From the NCBI RefSeq assembly GCF_023078275.1, contig NC_062976.1:3038001-3102000 (forward strand): a stretch of DNA of 64,000 bases, given 5' to 3'. The position numbers and the translations under genes are program-made. Below are positions 56,171-64,000 of the stretch, piece by piece. The notes beneath the pieces are model-generated. The model was not told the DNA's origin and did not search any database. It saw only the letters and a list, made by a program, of their open reading frames with translations. Each line of letters begins with the position of its first letter. The stretch's first letter is position 1. Source of the stretch: Leguminivora glycinivorella (taxonomy: Eukaryota; Arthropoda; Insecta; Lepidoptera; Tortricidae).

Positions 56171-56462
56171 TATTAGTAAATAATCGACATTTTGGACACT
56201 GGCTGACCATCTGGCTGGCTGGACTAGGTATCGTATCGCAGTGAATTCTTGTACATATGGTTCGAACCAAACCGATATAAAGACTCGGGGCGATTGCCAG
56301 GTGTTTGGTGTGGGGTGGCAGGAGATCTTATCAATAATTGATTATATACTGTTTTCAATAAAAATGCGATTAGTAACATTAACATTCAATTCGAATAAAT
56401 TGTTCTGGTACCTTTAGCTTGTGAAGTTGTGACCGTTATTGAGGTTTTTTTTTTCAATATAC

Positions 56463-56790
56463 AAGCGCTGTTAGACTAGCGGTGAGTACGTGCGACTTTC
56501 GTTCCGGAGGTCGCGGGTTGAGCTCGCACCAATGAGTTTTTCGGAATTTATGTGCAAAATGTCATTTGATATTTGCCAGTCGCTTTTCGGTGAAGGAAAT
56601 CATTGTGAGGAAACCGGACTAATTCCAATAAGGTCTAGTTTACCCTTCGGGTTGGTAAGTCAGATGGCAGTCGCTTTCGTAAAAACTGCCTGCCTGTCTG
56701 CGCCAAACCTTGGGATTAGTTGTCAAAGCGGATCCCAGGCTCCCATGAGCCGTGGCAAATACCGGGATAACGCAAAGAGCATGATGATAC
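56463..56790 (+). mobile_element. SINE-1, near full length
   Basis: tRNA-like head (GCGCTGTTAGACTAGCGGTG; GTCGCGGGTTGAGCTCGCAC), body and tail GATAACGCAAAGAGCATGAT. Longer open frames here are SINE artefacts. Confidence 0.85.
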
Positions 56791-56916
56791 AAAAATAAAC
56801 TTATAAGTACGTATTTCTATGTGGGTTATTCACTTGTGTAGATACCTTTATTATCGGGTAAAATCAGTGGGCGTTTAAAGAAAAAAGCTTAATTTGAGAC
56901 ATTGTATAATATCCCC

Positions 56917-57057
56917 CCCCCCTTATTCATGAATGTTCACTAAAGTTATCAAGCCGATAAAGTTCGTTTGTCCCTTTCCCACGTATTGGTGTGATAGAAA
57001 GGGAAAAACGAACTTTATCGGCTTGATAACTTTAGTGAACGTTTATGAATAAGGGGG
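56917..57057. mobile_element. foldback MITE, near-perfect palindrome
   Basis: CCCCCTTATTCATGAATGTT at left is mirrored by ACGTTTATGAATAAGGGGG at right. Arms are about 60 bp with few mismatches and include ATCAAGCCGATAAAGTTCGT. Confidence 0.85.
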
Positions 57058-57224
57058 TAAATATGTGTAATAAATAATCAAATTATCAAAGTGCTATGAT
57101 TAAGCTTGGAAGAGTTGGAAGGGTTAGCAAGTTGGTCACTCGACATTAAACCAAAAATAAATACCTAGTAACTGATTTAATTTTAGTAAAGGTCAAACAT
57201 TTTTCTTCGTTATTTTTGTTACTA

Positions 57225-57355
57225 CATACATACATACATACAATCACGCCTGTATCCCATAAAGGGGTAGGCAGAACACATGAAACTACTAAAGCTTCAG
57301 TGCCACTCTTGGCAAATAAGGGGTTGAAAGAAAACGAAACTGTGACATTTGACTG
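57225..57355 (-). mobile_element. retroposon R1, 5' truncated
   Basis: Flanked by direct repeats TTTTGTTACTA (57214-57224 and 57356-57366). The CATA-rich tail is at the left. Confidence 0.8.
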
Positions 57356-57366
57356 TTTTGTTACTA

Positions 57367-57904
57367 ATGTTCTTCAAATCACTTTTATTAATAGGTACAT
57401 TTTCAAAAACAGCCATCAACTTCTGCTTACTTCAATTAAAATAAAAGCTAAGTCATCCATCCAATTTGTAAATATTTTATTACAGGTAAAACACGGAAAT
57501 GGGGGAAATATTCATTAATTTGAATAAAACTCGATAAAAATCTTGTCGAGCCAAGATTCTATCTATACATATTCCATAACTGTCTGAGAACTTATTAAAT
57601 AGATATTCCTTTCATATGGATAGCATAAGTAGTTCTCGAGATATTAAGTAATGTGACATACAGACAGACGGACAGAGCGGCACCATAAGGGTTCCTTATG
57701 TACCTTTTTGGTGTGGTGTATGAGTGTATCTATAAATATATAATATGTGTATCATCCATGTATTGAGTAGTCTGTAAGTTGGGTTTCAACAATAAACAAA
57801 ATCGAGCTCCGTATTTTATTGATATTCCTCCAAACTGTACATGGCGACCCTTATCCTGTCGCCACGCGCCGCGCGTGTGTTTGCCGTGTCTAATAAGAGT
57901 CGAT
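57367..57904. other. no gene recognised
   Basis: Contains a small piece of repeat-B-like sequence near 57655-57700 (GACAGACGGACAG, ATAAGGGTTCC). Otherwise nothing identified. Confidence 0.3.
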
Positions 57905-57965
57905 CAGACTTCCATATCAAATATGCGTCGCATCGCCGTCGCGCGACCAGCGACCGTCGAAACGG
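57905..57965 (-). mobile_element. fragment of the Harbinger-like MITE
   Basis: ACTTCCATATC, GCGTCGCATCGCCGTCGCGC and a terminal ACGGCG followed by TAA. Confidence 0.6.
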
Positions 57966-58099
57966 CGTAAGTCAGTGATCAGACTAAATGCGTAGTGAAC
58001 GAAAGAACTGTTTGCGGCCTAAAAACAATCTCCATATGGTACTCCCACACTTAGCTTTTATTAATGTTATATAACATGGTGTAACAGGGACAGCGCGGG

Positions 58100-58167
58100 T
58101 GGAAGTTTGTTTGAGGCATTCCGCAATTTTCGAATTTAAGGCGAGTGACGCCGTGGGTCAAAGCTAG
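58100..58167 (+). mobile_element. decayed Helitron-1 3' end
   Basis: GGCATTCCGCAATTTTCGAA, GGCGAGTGACGCCGTGGG and terminal AAAGCTAG before T. Confidence 0.55.
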
Positions 58168-58216
58168 TGTATAGATATTTTCCATAGAAAAATAAGTAAG
58201 GGAAAAGTTGTAAGTG

Positions 58217-59085
58217 TTGTAACTCCATACATCAGTAAACGCGGGTTATTTGTATAGGCATAGTTAAGTGACATCTAGCGACAATCACGCGTCAAATTTG
58301 TCAAGCTCGATACTAGGTGGCAAACAGTGTCTCGTCTGCCAAAAAATTAATATTAGCACAATTTACAACATATTATATTACAAGCAGAAGGAATTGAAAA
58401 CAGAATACTGATTAATACTATTGTAATATTAGCGAAAAATTGAGCATTAGACTTTTCGTTCGTCGCGACATCTATTGACAAGTAGCAGTACTGATAATTT
58501 ACGAGTGATTGTCGCGTGATTGTCGCTAGATGTCACCAAAGACATATGTAACTCCGTATAGATGGATAAAGTGTAATTTTAGTGCATGCTAATATTTAAG
58601 TATAAACCTCTTAACTTAGTACTTTAATGTCTTCTATTCTAATAATTATAATAATGCATAGTTTGTTGAAGCAAACACTTGTAAAATTTAAAAACTTATC
58701 TACGATGTGAATTTATTCATCAAATTGTATTAATAGCAAAGTGTTTCTCATATAAGTGAAATGTAAATTTCTTTTTGAGAAATAAATGATTCTTTAACCC
58801 GAAGTCTAAGAAAAAACGTACCTCAAAGCCCGAGAGGAAAAGGTACGGTGGCCTAGATGGCGTTACACCTTTGGGGAACGCTCGGCTAGATGGCGCTAAT
58901 ATTAATATTTGACATTTTAACACATATCAAGCTAAGAATATGGGTCAAATTGTCAATACTGAGGTTCAAAAGTTTTAAGCCTGTGCCGTGAGATGGCAGT
59001 CTATGCATTGTGATTACACATTATGTCACTTAACTATGTCTATACAAATAACTCGCATTTACTGATGTATGGAGTTGCAACTCTC
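58217..59085. mobile_element. long-TIR element with nested inner palindrome
   Basis: About 58-bp ends (AACTCCATACATCAGTAAA, TTATTTGTATAG, ATAGTTAAGTGACAT) are inverted at 59022-59083. Inside, ACATCTAGCGACAATCACGC at 58270 is inverted at 58509-58535. No transposase was seen. Confidence 0.6.
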
Positions 59086-59826
59086 CCCATACTTATTCCT
59101 GTATGATATTTACGAGAAGCTCTCCCTAAAATGCAAGGTGTGGACGCGCCGGGAACGGTGAGCGGAAACCGGCGGTAGCTGGAAATTAGCTGATGATATC
59201 TCTGTAATTTCGCCCGAAGTGACAGAGACGGGTAGACATAATAACGACTGTAGATGTTCTTCATACTGTTCAACTGTTCACTGTAATATCAATTGCAATG
59301 CTGACTAAACGTAATATATTCACAAGCCGTTATCGCACTTTATGCGAGCTTGAAAATAATTTGATTTAAAAAAATCCTTTTTTTAACTCTGAGTATATCA
59401 GGGGGCACGGTAGTGCCCCCGCCAAGTCGAGTGCGAAGCAAACACTGCCGTACCATCCTTTAATGCAACCATTTCGCCGCATTTTCAGGCCCCTATTTGA
59501 GAACCTCTGAATAAGACCAGAACAGAACGCAGAATTTTATATACATACTTAAAATCCAAAATTTCAAGTATGTAGGTCATTTAGTTCCGAAGTTAAGCGA
59601 TCGCAAAAGTTTCGCATTTATAACACTCACTCACTCACGATCATCAGAATAGAACTAGTACTTTCCATAAACTCAGAGAGCTAAAATTTGGTACAGAGTT
59701 AGGGTTTAATGGCCACATAAAGGGAAAACTATAAAAACTAGGATAATCGAGGATCGCCTTTACAAAAAATATTCAACTTGGTGGGCCGCTTCATTTCATG
59801 CCCACGTTTCTACAAAAAGAAGTGAA
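59086..59826. other. repeat-like stretch without gene
   Basis: A perfect small hairpin GGGGGCAC...GTGCCCCC at 59401-59420 lies in a GC-rich fragment. The rest is unassigned. Confidence 0.35.
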
Positions 59827-60730
59827 ATCCCACCAAAAACATTCTGTAAAAAACTAGCCAAGTCTCGATGGAGCTACTTGTTTATCTCTAAAAAGTAGTG
59901 AAATCTAGACAAAGTCGTGCCAAGTCTTTCCTTACTGCGATTTCTTTATAAGTATACTTAGCCGTTGCAGGATAGTGGTTCTGGCAACGGGTTACCCTCA
60001 TCTGGCAGAATAATTTTAGTCCGAAACACACTTCGCATAACATGTTTCGCAGAAACACTTTCGGTCGAATGGTAATTTTGCAGAAAACTTAGTTGGCATT
60101 ATTACTACCACGCATAAGATACATTTGGCAGAATATTGTTTTACAGAACATTACTTTGGTCGACTTTGGTTTAGCATAATTGTATGTACCATAATAATCT
60201 TATAGCATAATATTACATTAGCAGAATTATTACTAGCTATCAGAAAAGAAAAACTGTCCCAGAGTCACCGTTAGGTACGACGACGAGCGAAGCGAGGAGG
60301 AGTGTTAGGTATCTTGCATCCCCAACACATCCAACTCGCTATCAAATAGCTTATACAACTTTATGCCGCCTAAATATTATGCACAAATATTATCTGCAAA
60401 CGTATTGTTCGACTAGAAGACTATTATGCTCATCAACATTATGACAACAGACGATTCGGTATTACAAAAATCTGCGAAATGATTTGTGCCAAAGCATATT
60501 CTGCGTAAGGTGTTTCTGCCAAACATGACTTCTGCCAAAAACTATTATACGAATCAAATATATGCGTAAAAAGTTTCTGCCAGATAATAGTGAACCTCTG
60601 GCAACATATTGGTGCAATGGTGTCATGGAGCACCTGGTTTTGTACCCTTCAACTTCAACTTATTTTTAGAGAAAAACAAGCAGCTCCATCGAGACTTGGC
60701 TAGTGTTTTACATAATGTTTTTGGTGGGAT
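59827..60730. mobile_element. palindromic MITE split by word-repeat element 2
   Basis: 68-bp arms 59827-59894 and 60663-60730 (ATCCCACCAAAAACATT, TAGCCAAGTCTCGATGGAGC) are inverted with about four mismatches. The word-repeat element (59989-60597) lies in the loop. Confidence 0.75.
59989..60597. mobile_element. word-repeat element 2
   Basis: Flanked by 8-bp direct repeats CTGGCAAC (59981-59988 and 60598-60605). The ends GGGTTACCCTCATCTGGCAG and AGGTTCACTATTATCTGGCA are imperfect inverses. The arms consist of about 15-base phrases such as ATTTGGCAGAATATT and GTTTCGCAGAAACAC. The centre GACGACGAGCGAAGCGAGGA is shared with 36156-37242. No coding sequence. Confidence 0.75.
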
Positions 60731-61425
60731 ATTATTTATACATTTATGAAAATGTAGCCTATGTACAATTAAAATGTGTACCATTAGAACCAAGTCGAGT
60801 GGCTCTATCCTACACGCTAACGTTTAGATCATTTAATTTCTATGCATTTCCAGTCTTTATTAAATACTTGTGTCTGCTATGCTAGGGTTGCCACTGCGGA
60901 AACAAAACGGTAGATCTGTAATTTATGGTAGGGTTGTCACTAATGATAACATAATTATTATTTTGGGCGCAAAGTAATTATTTTGTATGCAGATTATGTT
61001 AATCTAACGACGCTTTTGTGTTCATATTGTTCGGCAGTTAAGATTTAATAACCGAGCGATAGCGAAAATCTTTGTTTTATTCTGGGCATAGGTTTCGGGA
61101 CGTTTTGTGCAGGTAGCAAACATTTCTTTACTTTCATTTGAGTCAAATTAGTTAAAAATGTTGACTAAATTTAATCTTTCATTTTATTTATACACCTATT
61201 ATACGTAAAGAACCTAGTTAAATTACTTTAAACGGAATCCTTAATTTAATATACCTTTTGTAAGTCAAATTCCTTCACGAACTTGGCTATTAACTTCCCG
61301 AATCGTTTCACCTTAAGCTTTTATCATTAATTCTACTATGTATTAGGCACTGGTCCCACCAAAAGCAAGTGATAAGCTATCGGCGGTAGAAACGAAGAAA
61401 ATATGTGCCGTTGTGCGGCTTTACC
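60731..61425. other. unique stretch, nothing recognised
   Basis: No frame, repeat or inverted repeat was identified. Confidence 0.3.
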
Positions 61426-61543
61426 CTGGGTAAAGGGACGTCATTGTCGGTGGCGCTTACGTCCCGCGGCGTCGTATTTGTATACGAACATCGTTCATAA
61501 CGCCGTAAGCGCCATCGACAATATATAAGGTCCCTTTACCCAG
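61426..61543. mobile_element. foldback MITE
   Basis: CTGGGTAAAGGGACGTCATT and GGTCCCTTTACCCAG form the ends; GTCGGTGGCGCTTACG pairs with CGTAAGCGCCATCGAC. Confidence 0.75.
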
Positions 61544-61587
61544 ATAACGTCACATACATATAGTCGACGTATACATGTAGTAGACGT

Positions 61588-61599
61588 GTCTGTCTGTCC

Positions 61600-61637
<38 letters not shown>

Positions 61638-61650
61638 GTGTGTGTCTGAC
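61588..61650 (+). repeat. GTCT/GT microsatellite
   Basis: Tandem GTCT with CCGT and GTGT variants. Confidence 0.9.
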
Positions 61651-61800
61651 TGTGTCATCGTAGCTCCCGAACGGATGAACCGATTTAGATTTAGTTTTTT
61701 TGTCTGAAAGCTGAGTTAGTCGGGAGGGTTCGTGGAAATCGCTCCACTATGTCGGGGTCGGGGGTTTTTTCAAAATTTTAATTCTGTGGTTAGGTTATTG
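61651..61800 (+). repeat. dispersed repeat D
   Basis: CATCGTAGCTCCCGAACGGA, GATGAACCGATTTAG and GTCGGGAGG; see 40290-40440. Confidence 0.5.
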
Positions 61801-61882
61801 TTCGTTTCTATTGCCGATAGCTCATACTTACTTAGCTGGCGCCATAACCCAAACTGAGTTTTGGCCTCCAACACAAGAGCAC

Positions 61883-62132
61883 GCTACTTTTCTCGGAACA
61901 TATTACACGGACGTCCGCCGTCGCGCGACCGCGGACGCGGATCTAGACAATAAATATACACTTAACCGTGCAAACTATCGGTCGTCGGTCGTGGACGTGG
62001 TCTTGAGCGCACGGACGTCCGATCGAAATCTGGCTCGCTGGATGTTTTGGTCAGCCGAAGCCACGTCCCGAAGACCGTGCACACTGATCGGTCGCGGTCG
62101 CGCGACGTCCGCGTAGTATGTTCCTAGCTTTA
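61883..62132. mobile_element. CGGACGTCCG MITE, second copy
   Basis: CGGAACATATTACACGGACG at left, CGTAGTATGTTCCTAGCTTT at right. The interior is inverted relative to 18112-18355. Confidence 0.75.
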
Positions 62133-62413
62133 TCGCGCCAGCTTTCGCCGACGCCGAGCTCACGGAGGTCTACCTCCACTTTATCCGTCCAACGATATTT
62201 TGGGTGACCAGCAGGACGGCGTCCATTCGGTCTCGCCAAGTAGGCCCTTTTGACTGTCCGATCTTGCCGTATTCTCTCAATAGCAATAGCTCATAGCCCA
62301 ATGCAATGCAATGTAATGTATGTACCTACCTAATTAATTAATGAAATATTTATTTTGTGTTTGTCTCATTGTTTTTTCTTTGTAATTTTAATTCTAATAA
62401 TTAGATATATTTG
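62133..62413. other. unassigned stretch
   Basis: 62140-62270 on the minus strand hints at a LINE-like tail (short GRRPAGHPKYRW-type reading), too short and isolated to call. Confidence 0.25.
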
Positions 62414-62750
62414 TCATTATTTTTAAAATCGGGACTTAATCGCGTATAACTACATATTAAACTGACCTCCAACGTTTCAAGGACGGCGTTGTCCCCGTGG
62501 TCTCGGAGAAGACTGGCTTGAAACAACATCCCTACAACCCCCCCCCCCCTATCCCTATCCCTAGTGCGCAAACAGTTCAAGTTGATAATCAAAACCAAGT
62601 GCGGGTAGTTCGAAAAACTCGCGCGGCTGTCAGAAGGTGTTGATGTCATTTGTCTTCTCCGAGACCACGGGGACAACGCCGTCCTTGAAACGTTGGAGGT
62701 CAATTTAATATGTAGTTATACGCGATTAAGTCCCGATTTTAAAAATAATG
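62414..62750. mobile_element. long near-perfect palindrome, GGGACTTAATCGCG family
   Basis: 99-bp arms 62414-62512 and 62652-62750 differ at about one position. The loop contains GTGCGGGTAGTTCGAAAAAC, shared with 21435-21480. Confidence 0.85.
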
Positions 62751-63178
62751 ATGTGTAATAATCGTGAAAGTTTAAATCAGTGTTTTAGATATATTTGTTT
62801 CTGTGATTGTTACTTTTAAATGTGTATGTGTATGTGATTTGAATGTATATAAAATTGGTAATTTGTTACCTAATGCAATAAATAAATTAAATTAAAAATA
62901 ATTATAGCCATTATGGCTTTTGGTGTGTCCAGTACCTTAGTACTCAAATATTTCCAACGGCAGTTGCCAAGGATTCAAAGTTATCAAAGGAAAGTTGATC
63001 CATTATAAAGCTCAGGTAGAAAATTAGCGGCGAAAGTTGAGGCTTTGGAAGTCACGCAACTGTGTAATCGTTTTGTTATGATAATGGGGATAATGAAATA
63101 ATATTAAGCGTTCATCCGTTGAGCGGGTTGAGAAGAGGCAGATTTCTGTGTATTCGACTTCGGCGAAATAATATTTGA

Positions 63179-63432
63179 CGACCGGTCTGGCGTAGTCGGT
63201 AGTGCCTGCTAAGCCGCGGTCCCGTGTTCGAATCCCGGTAAGGGCATTTATTTGTGTGATGCACACAGATATTTGTTCCTGAGTCTTGGATGTTCTTCTA
63301 TGTATATAAGTATTTATATATTATATATATCGTTGTCTGAGTACCCACAACACAAGCCTTCTTGAGCTTACAGTGGGACTCAGTCAATCTGTGTAAGAAT
63401 GTCCTATAATATTTATTTATTTATTTATAATA
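63179..63432 (+). mobile_element. SINE-2, full-length copy
   Basis: Head GACCGGTCTGGCGTAGTCGG and B box GTGTTCGAATCCCGG, body TAAGGGCATTTATTTGTGTG, tail TATTTATTTATTTATAAT. Confidence 0.9.
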
Positions 63433-63615
63433 TTGAGCGTGCACCTGAAGCACGTACGTCCGTGGCCCACAAATGTGAGTGTGTTAAAAAACGTCCGACT
63501 TTATCAGTTACCATTAAGGCGAGATTTACTTGTATCTTTATATGAATAAACTGACATAGAGGCTTTATAGCAATCAACAAAGTGAGACGTTTTCCCGTGC
63601 ACACTCACAAATTGC

Positions 63616-63674
63616 GACCGGTCTGGCATAGTTGGTAGTGACCCTGCCTGCTAAGCCGCGGTCCCGGGTTCGAT
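63616..63674 (+). mobile_element. SINE-2 head fragment
   Basis: ACCGGTCTGGCATAGTTGG through GGTCCCGGGTTCGATA, then broken off beside MITE E. Confidence 0.8.
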
Positions 63675-63685
63675 AAAAAAGTTCT

Positions 63686-63840
63686 AGTGCGTAGCCGAAT
63701 GCACAAAAGCTCACAAAACGCTCACGATATTTTTTTTTTCGTAGCTATCTATCTCTATCGCTCTTGCGTATTGGCGCGACAGAGCCAGACTGCATTTCTG
63801 CGGCGTTTGGCGTAGCAGAAATGTCATTGGGCTACGGGGC
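63686..63840. mobile_element. MITE E, complete copy
   Basis: GCGTAGCCGAATGCAC at left and GTCATTGGGCTACGGGGCC at right form inverted ends; interior CTTGCGTATTGGCGCGACAG. Confidence 0.75.
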
Positions 63841-64000
63841 CAGCGCAGGTCCCATTAAATGGTAAACTATTATTTATACCTACTGTGTTTTTAACTATTA
63901 AATGTGTTTGTATGTTATGTTTATGTATAAATATGTATGAAAAACCCTTTTAGAATCGGTCTTCCCTTTACTTACGTCTTAATTGGAAGGTATTGTTGTT

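Noticed and set aside
63179..63260. Functional tRNA genes at SINE heads (also 51480-51560, 13594-13680, 53690-53900)
   Set aside because: Acceptor stems do not pair cleanly, each head runs into a repeated SINE body, and several copies share it.

Overview
This is nuclear DNA from an animal, almost certainly a moth or butterfly. It is AT-rich, has GT-AG introns, and has no bacterial-style gene packing. It is crowded with repeat types familiar from Lepidoptera: short Helitrons that begin with TC and end with CTAG, tRNA-headed SINEs, 3' ends of RTE-like LINEs with ATG/GAT-rich tails, and mariner, hAT, piggyBac-like and Harbinger-like elements. The species cannot be read from the sequence.

One host gene can be reconstructed with confidence, on the minus strand at 37551-41449. 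It has four exons (41378-41449, 40451-40609, 39542-39703, 37551-37712). All introns are phase 0 with GT-AG ends. Together the exons give a 184-residue secreted protein with a signal peptide, four N-glycosylation sequons and three cysteines after the leader. Length, spacing and motifs fit the insect DUF1091/DM8 family (small secreted proteins that include CheA/CheB-type chemosensory proteins); the family call is from memory. All three introns are stuffed with mobile elements, and two of the three splice acceptors lie within about 10 bases of a transposon edge. A decayed second copy of the last coding exon lies just downstream (37395-37478).

Elsewhere: 1-3.5 kb holds LINE and RTE relics, a hAT MITE and two local duplications. 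5.4-9.3 kb holds a broken LINE C-terminus, a Helitron, a TA-flanked MITE and a near-perfect 168-bp palindrome. 10.1-13.3 kb holds a SINE, a Harbinger-like MITE and a complete but frameshifted mariner (12076-13300). 14-20.7 kb holds SINEs, a piggyBac-like element, Helitrons and MITEs. 22.2-26.3 kb is a roughly 4-kb inverted duplication enclosing RNase H and RTE relics. 26.4-32.9 kb holds hAT elements and dispersed repeats. 34.4-37.3 kb and 59.8-60.7 kb each hold a member of an unusual word-repeat element family. 41.7-43.9 kb is a Helitron carrying long G-rich hexamer arrays. 50-64 kb is a mosaic of SINEs, foldback MITEs and fragments.

The most interesting items are: (1) a retroposon whose target duplication copied the splice acceptor of exon 4; (2) the two word-repeat elements, each built of about 15-base variations on one phrase and each sitting in the middle of an unrelated palindrome; (3) a GCGAAGC mini-hairpin core shared by three otherwise unrelated repeat families; and (4) hairpins whose arms are nearly identical within a copy but quite different between copies. 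No CRISPR array, rRNA, convincing functional tRNA gene or viral gene was seen.
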